Of a stretch of DNA of 64,000 bases, positions 38,539-47,107 are shown piece after piece; within the stretch, counting starts at the first letter, position 1, and every line of letters begins with the position of its first letter. The position numbers and the translations under genes are program-made. The stretch lies in contig JAFUTQ010000059.1 in NCBI GenBank assembly GCA_017484135.1, positions 62,001 to 126,000 of the forward strand, in the 5' to 3' direction. This DNA comes from Lachnospiraceae bacterium (GTDB taxonomy: Bacteria; Bacillota; Clostridia; Lachnospirales; Lachnospiraceae). The notes beneath the pieces were generated by a model that was not told where the DNA came from, did not search any database, and saw only the letters and a program-made list of their open reading frames with translations.

Positions 38539-38596
38539 GGTATGATTCGAGGGGCGCAAGGTCATGTCGACGTAGTCGGCATAGACTTTTCATACC
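38539..38596. repeat. Truncated copy of repeat family B upstream of the sigma gene
   Basis: AGGTCATG-TCGACGTAGTCGGCAT-AGACT resembles the left third of family B (AGGTCATGCCGACGTAGTCGG.. at 47142). Outer arms GGTATGA (38539) and TCATACC (38590) close it. The large middle and right hairpins are absent. Confidence 0.6.
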
Positions 38597-38671
38597 AGAC
38601 TTCCCGGTCATATATATAGTGTCTCTTTTTATTCATTTTGTTGCATACTTTATCAAGAAAATATAGAACAG

Positions 38672-38718
38672 TAAAAAGCCACAGACCGGAAATGCCCTGT
38701 ATTTCCAATCTGTGACTC
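38672..38718 (-). terminator. Terminator of the macB-like operon
   Basis: On the minus strand CACAGATTGGAAAT pairs with ATTTCCGGTCTGTG around ACAGGGC, followed by GCTTTTTA. Confidence 0.85.
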
Positions 38719-38743
38719 TGAAAATCATTATACTCGTTGTTGC

Positions 38744-40075
38744 CTACTCATACCGAAGTGCATCAATCGGCGACATTCTGGCTGCCCGCTTTGCAGGATA
38801 GGAGCCAAACAGGATTCCGATCAGCATGGAGAAAATCACGGATATCACAATTGCTGTCATGGACGGGCGCACCGTCATGGACAGCATGGAACCGATATCG
38901 GATGCGTAGGATTCCACCAGCGCTCCCGCCACCTTGGCAAGAAGAAATCCGTTCAGGATTCCGATGAGGATTCCGATCACACCGCCGATGAGACAGATCA
39001 CGACTGCCTCGGTCAGAAACTGCAGATGCACATTTCTATTCTTCGCTCCCAGCGCTTTGCGGATTCCGATTTCCTTCGTCCGCTCCACGACGCTGACCAG
39101 CATGATATTCATTACCCCGACTCCGCCAACCACCAGAGAGATGGCCGCGATGATGGCGATTGCCACCGTCACCACATTGAGTACGGTATCAATGATGCCC
39201 AGCTGAGACGCCAGATCAAAGCATTCCAATTGAAACTTGCCTGCCTCTCCGTATTTCACACTGTCGAAGTACTTCGTGATCTCGGCGGCAAGCTCCGAAG
39301 GGTTTACTCCTTCTGCAGACAAAAATTCCAGATAATCAAAGCCGGAGCTGCCCCAGCTGTTGTCTGCATACTCCATCGCGTAGGTGACCGGAATAATCAG
39401 CGGAGTCGTCAGATCCTTTTCCGGTGTCTTTGAGGATGCCGTGCCAAATCTCTGAACATCATATTTATAAACGCCTACTATATGCAGCTTCAGCACCGAT
39501 CCGTTGCCGAGGGATACCTCGATCTCTTTTCCCAGCGGATTCTCGCCATTGAGCGCATATTTCACAAACAGATCCGATACAAGCGCGGTAGCCTTTTCCT
39601 CCGCGCAATCGCGGTCGGATATCTCCCGCCCGGCAATCAGATCCAGACTGTAGGAGTCCAGCCATCCTTCCGTGGAGCCCGTTACAGACACCTTCGAGGT
39701 GTAGTTTGTCCCGGTTACCGTACCCTCTCCCATAGACCAGGAAAGGATTATCGCCTTTATTTTATCTGCAAATGCTTCCTTCGCATCTACAATCTCCTGA
39801 TAGGACAAAAAATCACTCTCGTCCATCTCCGGATATTCCCAGGTATCATAATCCACATCATCGGGAATTACCGCATTCACATACCCGTAGAGATAATTGG
39901 TTCCGCCGAGATCGCTCATCGTATTGGATATGGTGGCACGCAGGGACGTACCGATGGTTGTGATGGTGATCACGGAGCTGATTCCGATGATAATTCCCAG
40001 CATCGTCAAAAAGGAACGCAGCTTATTTGCCCGGATACTCTCAAACGCGAGACGTATACTTTCCATTAAATTCAT
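38744..40075 (-). CDS. MacB-like ABC permease
   Basis: 443 residues: an N-terminal membrane segment (about 18-40), a large extracytoplasmic domain (about 45-290) and three C-terminal segments (about 300-330, 350-380, 400-425) with the FtsX/MacB consensus 'GGVGVMNIMLVSVVERTKEI' and 'LFGSYPAKRAARMSPIDALR'. It forms a mechanotransmission transporter with the ATPase gene upstream; together with the HlyD-like adaptor it should move a peptide or drug across the envelope. The ATG overlaps the ATPase stop (ATGA). Confidence 0.92.
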   Translation of the reverse strand: MNLMESIRLAFESIRANKLRSFLTMLGIIIGISSVITITTIGTSLRATISNTMSDLGGTNYLYGYVNAVIPDDVDYDTWEYPEMDESDFLSYQEIVDAKEAFADKIKAIILSWSMGEGTVTGTNYTSKVSVTGSTEGWLDSYSLDLIAGREISDRDCAEEKATALVSDLFVKYALNGENPLGKEIEVSLGNGSVLKLHIVGVYKYDVQRFGTASSKTPEKDLTTPLIIPVTYAMEYADNSWGSSGFDYLEFLSAEGVNPSELAAEITKYFDSVKYGEAGKFQLECFDLASQLGIIDTVLNVVTVAIAIIAAISLVVGGVGVMNIMLVSVVERTKEIGIRKALGAKNRNVHLQFLTEAVVICLIGGVIGILIGILNGFLLAKVAGALVESYASDIGSMLSMTVRPSMTAIVISVIFSMLIGILFGSYPAKRAARMSPIDALRYE

Positions 40076-40782
40076 GACTGCTCACCTCCGTTCCGCCTGT
40101 CTGAGACGATACAGCCGTCTTTTATCGTAACGATACGCTCAGTCTCCTTTGCCAGCTCGGGGCTGTGGGTAATCAAAACAATGGTCTTGTGCTGCTCCCG
40201 GTGCAGCTTGTGGAAAATATCCATGACCACATGTCCCGTTTTAGAATCCAGCGCTCCGGTAGGCTCATCCGCCAGGATGATTGCAGGATCATTCACCATT
40301 GCCCGGGCAATCGCCACGCGCTGGTTCTGTCCTCCCGACAATTCGTTCGGCTTATGGCTTGCACGATCTGTCATGCCTACCATGTCCAAAAGCTCCATGG
40401 CGCGTTCCCGGCGGGCTTTTCTCGGAACTCCTGCGTACATCAGCGGCACCTCCACGTTGCGCACAGCAGAGGTTCTCGGAATCAGGCAGAAGCTCTGAAA
40501 GACAAAGCCGATCTTGCGGTTTCGAATCTCGCTGAGCTTCGCATCCGGAATTTTTTCCATGTCCTCTCCGTCCAGAATATAGCTGCCCTCCGTGGGGCGA
40601 TCCAACGCACCGATCATATTCATCAGGGTACTTTTTCCGGATCCCGACTCTCCTACGATCGACACGAACTCTCCCTCATATACCTGTAAATCGATACCAT
40701 GCAGGATTTCCAATTCATTGGGCTGATTCTCATAATAACGTTTGACAATCTGCTTCATATCTATAATCACTTTTTTATCCAT
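40072..40782 (-). CDS. MacB/LolD-type ABC ATPase
   Basis: 236 residues from the ATG at 40782, with GGAG seven bases upstream (an in-frame ATG four codons earlier is poorer). P-loop 'GESGSGKSTLMNMIG', signature 'NELSGGQNQRVAIARA', Walker B 'IILADEPTGALDSKTG', H-loop 'ITHSPELA'. It powers the permease encoded just downstream. Confidence 0.95.
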   Translation of the reverse strand: MDKKVIIDMKQIVKRYYENQPNELEILHGIDLQVYEGEFVSIVGESGSGKSTLMNMIGALDRPTEGSYILDGEDMEKIPDAKLSEIRNRKIGFVFQSFCLIPRTSAVRNVEVPLMYAGVPRKARRERAMELLDMVGMTDRASHKPNELSGGQNQRVAIARAMVNDPAIILADEPTGALDSKTGHVVMDIFHKLHREQHKTIVLITHSPELAKETERIVTIKDGCIVSDRRNGGEQS

Positions 40783-40799
40783 GCCAGTCTCCATTCACA

Positions 40800-42230
40800 T
40801 TATTCTTCATTCAGATAAATCGAGAAGTCATCCTCATCTGTATAGACGGTCACCTCTTCTCCCTCTTCCACTTCCTCCGGAACACTGATGATCAGATCTC
40901 CTTCGGAAAGCGCATCCGAAATGATCTCGGTGTAGTAGTCGCTCTCAGCGCCTTTGGTGACATTGATCCGCTCAACTACGTACATTCCGCTGTCCTGCTC
41001 GATCGCGCGATAAACATAGCTGCTGCCATTTTCATCCGTCACCACACTGTCGTATGCCACTGCCAGGGATTCTCCTGCCTCGTTGACCGTAATATTCACC
41101 TTTGCAGTCATTCCCAAAAGCAGCTCACTGTCGCCGTCAATGGTAATCTCCGCGCTATATCCTCCCGCAGAACCTCCGGACATCGCAGAATCATCGGAAC
41201 CGGAAGCAAAGTTGATCACTCTGCTGACCGTCCCCTGATATTCCTGATCCTTGATCACATCGGCCTTTACGGTAGCCTTCATGCCCTCTTTCAGCTTTAG
41301 GATATCCTTTTCCTTGATGCTGACCGTTACCTTTAAGTTTTTGCTGTCCTCGATCTTCATCAGCGTTCCGTTTGCAAGGCTTCCCTGGGAAACATTCAGT
41401 GATGTGATGATTCCGCTCTGCTCTGCCACTACCTTCATATCATCCAGCTGTCGGTAGAGCTCTGAGAGCTGCTTGGTCACGTCGCTGTTACTGCTGCCCG
41501 AAATCGCATCCGTATCCACACTGTCCTGTGCACTCTGAACAGCAGCGGCAGTGCTTTCCTCTACCGAAGTCTTTGTGCGTTTCGCAGTCTCTAAGGCACT
41601 CTTTGCAGATTGTTGCTCTGCATAGGCGCTGTCTGCCTGCACCTGCGCCTCGGCAATTGCCGCTTCATCCGGTTCCGCTGCATTTTTTGCATTATTCAGC
41701 GTTGCCACCGCATTGTTGTAAGCAGTCGTTGCATTGTCATAGGCCTTCTGTGCATCTGCCACATCCTGATCGGCCTGTGCCACCTGCTTGGTCTGGGAAT
41801 CCTTGGCCTCCTGCAGGGTTCGCTTCATGATTTCCGTCTGCTTTGCGGCAAGCTTCTGGGAGGTAGAAAGCTGGCTCTCCAACGCCTTGATCTGCTCCTG
41901 CACATCCGAATCATCAAACACGCAAAGCACATCTCCTTCCTCCACATAGTCGCCCACTGCTACGGGCAGCTCTTTGATCTTGCAGTTGAGATCTGAGGTA
42001 ACCGATACCACATTCTGGCTGGTCACGGTTCCAGTCGCACTGATGGAAGTCGACATATCATGCCTGATCAGTTCCTGTGCCTGCACACCGCTCAGATATG
42101 CCGTAAAGTTTCCCATTGCTTTTTTGACATTATGCACCATGATTCCAATCAGAATTACCAGCGCCAACACAATACTTCCAACAACAATCAATGTTGTTTT
42201 GGTTTTCTTTTTCATTTTTTGCTTTGCCAT
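40800..42230 (-). CDS. HlyD/MacA-like membrane fusion (adaptor) protein
   Basis: 476 residues. One N-terminal membrane segment (about 10-30), a first half-lipoyl motif ('LPVAVGDYVEEGDVLCVFDD'), a long Ala/Gln-rich coiled coil (about 115-240), the second half-lipoyl ('VVAEQSGIITSLNVSQGSLA'), a beta-barrel domain and an acidic tail. It is the adaptor of a three-gene MacAB-like exporter transcribed from about 42240 leftwards. In Gram-positives the adaptor probably links the pump to the cell wall zone. RBS AAAGGAG before the ATG. Confidence 0.92.
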   Translation of the reverse strand: MAKQKMKKKTKTTLIVVGSIVLALVILIGIMVHNVKKAMGNFTAYLSGVQAQELIRHDMSTSISATGTVTSQNVVSVTSDLNCKIKELPVAVGDYVEEGDVLCVFDDSDVQEQIKALESQLSTSQKLAAKQTEIMKRTLQEAKDSQTKQVAQADQDVADAQKAYDNATTAYNNAVATLNNAKNAAEPDEAAIAEAQVQADSAYAEQQSAKSALETAKRTKTSVEESTAAAVQSAQDSVDTDAISGSSNSDVTKQLSELYRQLDDMKVVAEQSGIITSLNVSQGSLANGTLMKIEDSKNLKVTVSIKEKDILKLKEGMKATVKADVIKDQEYQGTVSRVINFASGSDDSAMSGGSAGGYSAEITIDGDSELLLGMTAKVNITVNEAGESLAVAYDSVVTDENGSSYVYRAIEQDSGMYVVERINVTKGAESDYYTEIISDALSEGDLIISVPEEVEEGEEVTVYTDEDDFSIYLNEE

Positions 42231-42297
42231 GTTATAACTCCTTTTTCTTTTTGTATTATTTTAATAATACAATGATCGTATATCCATTATATAAAAC

Positions 42298-42336
42298 AAG
42301 ATGCCAAAATGCAAGGGGCATTTTGGCATCTTAAGA
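42298..42336 (-). terminator. Terminator of the dapF-murE operon
   Basis: AAGATGCCAAAATGC and GCATTTTGGCATCTT pair around a short loop; on the minus strand TTGTTTTATAT follows. It lies 86 bases after the murE stop, beyond the short family A element. Confidence 0.75.
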
Positions 42337-42357
42337 AAATCTTTTGTATTCTTAAGG

Positions 42358-42392
42358 GACGCTGTCAACGCGATATCGCGTTGACAGCTGTT
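42358..42392. repeat. Repeat family A, short copy (arms only)
   Basis: GGACG then a perfect palindrome CTGTCAACGCGATATCGCGT-TGACAG (42362-42387), then CTG. Outer ends match copies 1 and 2, but the ~86-bp core is missing. Arm differences from copy 1 are compensated on both sides (GG/CC against AA/TT). Confidence 0.8.
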
Positions 42393-42421
42393 TGTTTAAA
42401 AAGCAAAACAGTAACAGATTC

Positions 42422-43891
42422 TTAATTTTTCTCTTCCTCTAAAATCTCCTGAATCAGCACGCGCTCATCCATAGGGTATTTTTTGCCCTCAATTTCCTGA
42501 TAATCCTCATGCCCTTTTCCGGCAAGGATCACCACATCCCCCTCCTGCGCGTTCTGCATGGCATAACGGATCGCTTCCTTTCGGTCGGGAATCGTAATGT
42601 ATTTGCCCCCGCCCCGCTTCACGCCGACTACAATATCGTCTATGATGGCCTCCGGCTTTTCAAATCTGGGATTGTCGGAGGTAATAATGGACAGATCCGA
42701 CAACCGCGCGGATACTTCTCCCATCTCATATCTCCGGTTGCGATCCCGGTTGCCGCCGCAGCCAAATACCGTCACGATCCGTCCCGGCTGATATTCCCGG
42801 ATGGTTTCCAGGATACTGGTGAGACTCACCGCATTGTGGGCATAGTCGATCATCAGCGTGTAACGATCCGACACCGACACGAGCTCCACACGCCCCTTTA
42901 CCTGTACCTTCGCCAGCGCATCCTGCAGAATCTCCGGCGAATCCGTAAAGTGAAGTCCCAGAACAACGGCGGTCAGGGAGTTATATACGCTGAAGCGTCC
43001 CGGAATGTCCACCCTCACCGGGAAATTCTTTTTGCCAGTCAAATGATAGGAAATCCCAAGGCTGCCCTGCTCCCGGTACAGTTCGATCTGTTCTGCCCGG
43101 TAATCTGCCTCCTGTGTAATTCCAAAGGTTTCTATGTCGCAGGACGCATGTGCTATGACCTGTGCCGCATAAGGGTCATCCGCGTTAATAATACCATGTC
43201 TGCACTGCGAAAAGAGCCGCTCCTTGCATGCCAGATAGTCTTCAAAATCCTTGTGCTCATTCGGTCCGATATGATCCGGTGAAATATTTGTAAAAATCCC
43301 GTAATCAAAGGTAAAGCCGGACACGCGGTGCAGCATGAGCCCCTGAGAGGACACCTCCATGACCACACACTGACAGCCCTCCTCTACCATCCGTGCAAAA
43401 TAAGACTGCACCAGATAGGATTCCGGTGTCGTATTGTTGCTCGGAATATGTGTTTCCCCGATGATCGTCTCGATCGTGCCGATCAGTCCGGTCTTTCGCC
43501 CGGTTCCCTCCAGAATCCCCTTAATCATATAGGTGGCGGAGGTCTTTCCCTTCGTTCCGGTCACGCCTATGGTGGTCAGCTTCTCGGCCGGATGCCCGAA
43601 GAAGGCTGCCGCCATGACCGCCAGTGCATATCTGGTATCCTTTACCTTCACGACCATCGTCAATTCTTTTACTGCAGGTTCCACGTCCCGCTCTACCACA
43701 ATGGCTGCCACACCCTGCTTTGCCACATCTTCCGCAAAATCATGCGCATCCCTTACCGCTCCACGGATACAGACAAACACATCCTGCGCTGCCGCCTTTC
43801 TGGAATCATAGACCAGTTCTTTGATCTCCGTCTGTTCAGAGCCGCTCAAAAGCTCATAATCCAACCCTTCCAGCAAATCCTTTAATATCAT
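42422..43891 (-). CDS. murE: UDP-N-acetylmuramoyl-tripeptide synthetase (MurE ligase)
   Basis: 489 residues. ATP site 'GVTGTKGKTSATYMI' (about 108-122), substrate motifs 'NNTTPES' and 'VMEVSSQGL', and the amino-acid-selecting loop D-N-P-R ('SDNPRFEKP', about 405), which marks meso-diaminopimelate rather than lysine. It adds the third stem residue to UDP-MurNAc-L-Ala-D-Glu in the cytoplasm. It is placed right after dapF, whose product makes that same meso-DAP, a logical pair. RBS AAGGGGG before the ATG. Confidence 0.96.
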   Translation of the reverse strand: MILKDLLEGLDYELLSGSEQTEIKELVYDSRKAAAQDVFVCIRGAVRDAHDFAEDVAKQGVAAIVVERDVEPAVKELTMVVKVKDTRYALAVMAAAFFGHPAEKLTTIGVTGTKGKTSATYMIKGILEGTGRKTGLIGTIETIIGETHIPSNNTTPESYLVQSYFARMVEEGCQCVVMEVSSQGLMLHRVSGFTFDYGIFTNISPDHIGPNEHKDFEDYLACKERLFSQCRHGIINADDPYAAQVIAHASCDIETFGITQEADYRAEQIELYREQGSLGISYHLTGKKNFPVRVDIPGRFSVYNSLTAVVLGLHFTDSPEILQDALAKVQVKGRVELVSVSDRYTLMIDYAHNAVSLTSILETIREYQPGRIVTVFGCGGNRDRNRRYEMGEVSARLSDLSIITSDNPRFEKPEAIIDDIVVGVKRGGGKYITIPDRKEAIRYAMQNAQEGDVVILAGKGHEDYQEIEGKKYPMDERVLIQEILEEEKN

Positions 43892-43905
43892 AAAATCCCC
43901 CTTGA

Positions 43906-44745
43906 CTATTCCTCAATCTCGCCGGTAAACACTGTAGTTGCCGGTCCTTCCAGATACACCAGATTCTCTTTTCTGTCATATGTAATTTGAAGATCGCCCC
44001 CCAGCAAATGAATGCACACACTGTCCTCCGTCAGATCATTGAGCATGCATGCCACTGCCGTGGCACAGGCTCCCGTACCGCAGGCAAGCGTTTCGCCGGA
44101 GCCCCGCTCCCACACCCGCATATTGACCTCGGTTCGGGACAATACCTCAATAAATTCCGTGTTGACACGATCCGGGAACATCTCATGGTGTTCAAAGGCG
44201 GGTCCGACCTTCTCAATATCCATATGCATCACATCCGGCAATTGTGTCACACAGTGGGGATTTCCCATGGAGACACAGGTTACCTTGTAGGGCTTTCCTG
44301 CCACCTGTATGGTCTCATGGATGATCTGCTCTGCTCCGGATGGGGAAACTGCCGGAATATCCTTTGCGGTCAAAACGGGCGCTCCCATATTCACACGCAC
44401 CGTATCTACCAGCCCCTCCTTTACACTGACCGTCAATGTCTTGATGCCGGATTTGGTTTCCACCGTAAAGGTAGTCTTTTCCGTCATGCGATGGTCATAT
44501 ACGTACTTTGCCACACAGCGGATACCGTTTCCGCACATACTTCCCTCGGAGCCGTCCGCATTATACATGCACATACGAAAATCAGCGACCGTAGAGGGTC
44601 CGATGGTGATCAATCCATCCGAACCAATACCAAAATGGCGGTCGCTGACTTTTATTGCAAAGCTTTTTTCATCTTTTATCTGTTCTTCAAACACATTTAC
44701 ATAGACGTAATCGTTGCCGCATCCGTGCATCTTCGTAAATTTCAT
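43906..44745 (-). CDS. dapF: Diaminopimelate epimerase
   Basis: 279 residues. Both catalytic cysteines are in their motifs: 'GSMCGNGIRCVAKY' (about 71-84) and 'LACGTGACATAVA' (about 226-238). The N-terminus 'MKFTKMHGCGNDYVYVN' is family-typical. It converts LL-DAP to meso-DAP for lysine and peptidoglycan. First gene of the dapF-murE pair. Strong RBS (AAGGAGG). A full family A repeat lies 35 bases upstream of the start, in its likely 5' leader. Confidence 0.96.
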   Translation of the reverse strand: MKFTKMHGCGNDYVYVNVFEEQIKDEKSFAIKVSDRHFGIGSDGLITIGPSTVADFRMCMYNADGSEGSMCGNGIRCVAKYVYDHRMTEKTTFTVETKSGIKTLTVSVKEGLVDTVRVNMGAPVLTAKDIPAVSPSGAEQIIHETIQVAGKPYKVTCVSMGNPHCVTQLPDVMHMDIEKVGPAFEHHEMFPDRVNTEFIEVLSRTEVNMRVWERGSGETLACGTGACATAVACMLNDLTEDSVCIHLLGGDLQITYDRKENLVYLEGPATTVFTGEIEE

Positions 44746-44779
44746 AGGGATGACCTCCTTTTTTATGTTACTATTCAGT

Positions 44780-44927
44780 GGACGCTGCCAACACGATATC
44801 GTACTCTTCGGGGCACGCTCCCGCTACGCGAAAAACGTAACGGTACTAGGCTTGCAAAATACGCAAGCCAAGAACCGACGTTTTTCAAGTGCCCCGAGAG
44901 AGCACGATACCGTATTGACAGCTGCTT
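44780..44927. repeat. Repeat family A, copy 2 (nested palindrome)
   Basis: Core nearly identical to copy 1 (30101-30186). The ~30-base arms pair with four single-base differences and one bulge. All four differences, and one more in a core hairpin (CGCTACG/CGTAACG), are A-C on the plus strand but G-U on the minus strand, so the minus-strand RNA is the better folder. It lies upstream of dapF. Confidence 0.9.
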
Positions 44928-44991
44928 ATTGACAAAGCAATGAACAATAGTACTATAACATTTTTCTAAAAATAAGTCTACGAAAAATCTC

Positions 44992-45020
44992 TTGACATTT
45001 TCTCCGTCATATAGTAAGAT
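44992..45020 (+). promoter_or_regulatory. Promoter of tRNA-Thr(GGT)
   Basis: TTGACA at 44992-44997, 17-base spacer, TAAGAT at 45015-45020; 28 bases before the tRNA. Confidence 0.85.
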
Positions 45021-45048
45021 TCTCTTTGTTGAGGTTTCTCGACAGAAT

Positions 45049-45120
45049 GCTGATGTGGCTCAGAGGTAGAGCACTTCCTTGGTAAGGAAGGGGTCACGGG
45101 TTCAATTCCCGTCATCAGCT
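45049..45120 (+). tRNA. tRNA-Thr, anticodon GGT
   Basis: Acceptor GCTGATG/CATCAGC, discriminator T, anticodon stem CTTCC/GGAAG around TTGGTAA, anticodon GGT (reads ACC/ACU). T-loop GGTTCAATTCC. No encoded CCA. 72 nt. A T-run follows. Confidence 0.95.
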
Positions 45121-45128
45121 CTTTTTTT

Positions 45129-45144
45129 ATGCGCCCCTGCGCAT
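45129..45144. repeat. 16-bp element downstream of a tRNA (copy 2, inverted)
   Basis: Exact reverse complement of 22254-22269; it follows the tRNA by 8 bases. Confidence 0.6.
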
Positions 45145-45151
45145 ACGATCA

Positions 45152-45197
45152 AAAGGGTCTAAACCGACACAGTCAGTTTAGACCCCTTTTTAAAACT
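45152..45197. terminator. Bidirectional terminator between tRNA-Thr and mtnN
   Basis: GGGTCTAAAC and GTTTAGACCC pair around CGACACAGTCA, with T-runs on the plus side and TTTTGAT on the minus side. It overlaps the last codons of mtnN. Confidence 0.85.
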
Positions 45198-45888
45198 CCT
45201 TAATGAACTCCCTTACCATCGCGGCACAATGCCGCGCAGCCTCTGCCTCAAACGCAGGATAATCCATCTCCGCGGAGCCGTCCGCCTTGTCAGATATGGC
45301 ACGGATAATGAGAAACGGCAGTCCGTTCAGCGTGGCGGCCTGCGCGATGGATGCTCCCTCCATCTCCGCACAGTCTCCGTGAAATTCCCGAATCAGCACA
45401 TCCTTCACTTCTTTACTGGAGATAAACTGATCTCCGCTGACTACATGTCCGGGAATCACATTGATACCGGGATTTGCGCGTCTGCACGCTCCGACTGCGA
45501 CTTTTCCCATCTGTTCATCTGCCACAAATTCCCGTCGGTCAGTTCCCGGAATCTGTCCCTTTGCATAGCCAAAGATGGTCACATCCACATCATGCTGTAC
45601 CGCATCGATGGATACCAGAAGATCTCCGATATTGAGCTGTGCATTCAGCGAGCCGGCCACTCCGGTATTCAGGACATGCGTTACCCCGAACAAATCCGAA
45701 AGGATCTGCACGCACATGGCTGCATTTACCTTGCCGATGCCGCACTGAACCACTACCACCTCTTTGCCCTCCAAGGTTCCCTCAAAAAATTCCATATTGG
45801 CCTTTTTTTGGATTCCGTTCACCTGCATCTGCTGCTTTAATAAGGAAACCTCTGCTTCCATGGCTCCGATGATTCCTATTTTTTTCAT
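45190..45888 (-). CDS. mtnN: 5'-methylthioadenosine/S-adenosylhomocysteine nucleosidase
   Basis: 232 residues from the ATG at 45888 (RBS AAGGAG); an earlier in-frame ATG overlaps luxS. N-terminus 'MKKIGIIGAMEAEV', 'NTGVAGSLN', 'VSGDQFI' and 'EMEGASIAQAATLNGLPFLI' fit MTA/SAH nucleosidase, with the purine-binding Asp in 'AISDKADG'. It cleaves S-adenosylhomocysteine to S-ribosylhomocysteine, which is the LuxS substrate; luxS lies immediately upstream, so the two form the methyl-recycling/AI-2 unit. Confidence 0.95.
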   Translation of the reverse strand: MKKIGIIGAMEAEVSLLKQQMQVNGIQKKANMEFFEGTLEGKEVVVVQCGIGKVNAAMCVQILSDLFGVTHVLNTGVAGSLNAQLNIGDLLVSIDAVQHDVDVTIFGYAKGQIPGTDRREFVADEQMGKVAVGACRRANPGINVIPGHVVSGDQFISSKEVKDVLIREFHGDCAEMEGASIAQAATLNGLPFLIIRAISDKADGSAEMDYPAFEAEAARHCAAMVREFIKEF

Positions 45889-45917
45889 AAATTCTCCTTC
45901 CATGCTGTCTGTTACTC

Positions 45918-46397
45918 TCACGAAGGGTAATGCAGCTTTGTTTCATCGATATGATAAAGAACCTGTTCCAGATACCGATCTGCGAGATAATTCGCCATGC
46001 CCAGGTTCATATCCAGATAATTTCCGCAATCCCGGGGAGCTGCACCCGGCACCTCCCCTTTGTAGTCACGGATAAACTCATACATGCGAACTAAAAGCTC
46101 CACGATATCCTCTGATTCGTAATTTCCCGCCAAAAGCAGATAAAATCCCGTCCGGCAGCCCATCGGTCCAAAATAAATGACACGTTCCTTATATTCCGCG
46201 TCGTTTCTTAAGAAGGTTGCTCCCAGATGCTCAATGGTATGCACCTCCGCCGTATTCATGACCGGCTCATCGTTGGGCGATGTCATGCGCAGGTCAAAGG
46301 TTGTAATGACTTCCTCTCCCACAGAATCTCTGCGGGACACATATACACCCGGCTGAAGCCGGATATGATCTACCGTAAAACTTGCTATTTTTTCCAT
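45918..46397 (-). CDS. luxS: S-ribosylhomocysteine lyase
   Basis: 159 residues. The metal site 'HTIEHLGATFLRN' (about 57-69) and the C-terminal metal Cys in 'AAPRDCGNYLDMN', plus the catalytic Cys in 'GPMGCRTGFY', are intact. It forms homocysteine and the AI-2 precursor DPD. It lies just before mtnN in the same operon. Confidence 0.96.
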   Translation of the reverse strand: MEKIASFTVDHIRLQPGVYVSRRDSVGEEVITTFDLRMTSPNDEPVMNTAEVHTIEHLGATFLRNDAEYKERVIYFGPMGCRTGFYLLLAGNYESEDIVELLVRMYEFIRDYKGEVPGAAPRDCGNYLDMNLGMANYLADRYLEQVLYHIDETKLHYPS

Positions 46398-46412
46398 AAT
46401 CCATCCTTTCGA

Positions 46413-47063
46413 TTACTGCTCCTGCTGCTCGTCGCTTAACTGTTCCTTCAGTTCGGTAAGCTCGTTGATCAGCTGCAATATATTTTTCTGATAGGTAACC
46501 GCCCGGAAGGTGTCGGTGCTATCTCCGTTATTCATATATCCCATGACCTTTTCCACATAGTTCTGCGTTTCCTCAAAGGGCGGAATTCCCTGATATTTGT
46601 CCACATTTCCGCTTCCGGCATTATATGCCGCAAGTGCCAGCGATACGTTATTGTTGTATTTTTCCAAAAGCTGACGAATGTATTTCGCCCCTGCCATGAT
46701 ATTTTCCCTTGCATCGTAGGGATTCTCACAGCCCAGCGCAGCTGCTGTATTTGGCATCAGCTGCATAATTCCCATCGCACCGGAGGATGAGGTGGCGTCA
46801 GAGTGAAAATTAGATTCCTGCTTTGCCATCGCCGTCAAAAGAGAAACGGGCACCTGATAGGTATCAGCTGCCTCTTCAAATATGCTTTGCAGCTCCTCGT
46901 CCTGTACCACAATCTTCTCTGCCCGCTCGAGCTGCTTTTGTACGGGCTCGAGCTGTTTTTCTTCCTCCTCCAGATAGGTAGAAAAATTTTCAAGCTCCTC
47001 TGTGCTCTGCTGTACCTCCTGTGTTTGTGTTCCATTTGGATGTAACACAGCCGTTATTTTCAT
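46413..47063 (-). CDS. SLT-type lytic transglycosylase, short
   Basis: 216 residues from the ATG at 47063 with GAGGAGA upstream. No clear signal peptide is seen at the N-terminus; about 60 charged residues precede the catalytic domain. The core has 'KQESNFHSDATSSSGAMGIM' (catalytic Glu about 91), 'NIMAGAKYIRQLL', 'ALAAYNAGSGNV'. The enzyme cleaves the MurNAc-GlcNAc bond. The lack of a signal sequence suggests release through lysis, a non-classical route or a flagellar/secretion-associated system. A family B repeat lies just upstream. Confidence 0.88.
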   Translation of the reverse strand: MKITAVLHPNGTQTQEVQQSTEELENFSTYLEEEEKQLEPVQKQLERAEKIVVQDEELQSIFEEAADTYQVPVSLLTAMAKQESNFHSDATSSSGAMGIMQLMPNTAAALGCENPYDARENIMAGAKYIRQLLEKYNNNVSLALAAYNAGSGNVDKYQGIPPFEETQNYVEKVMGYMNNGDSTDTFRAVTYQKNILQLINELTELKEQLSDEQQEQ

Positions 47064-47107
47064 GATGATCTCCTCTCGATTTGATAACACGATATGGTTG
47101 AATGTCC

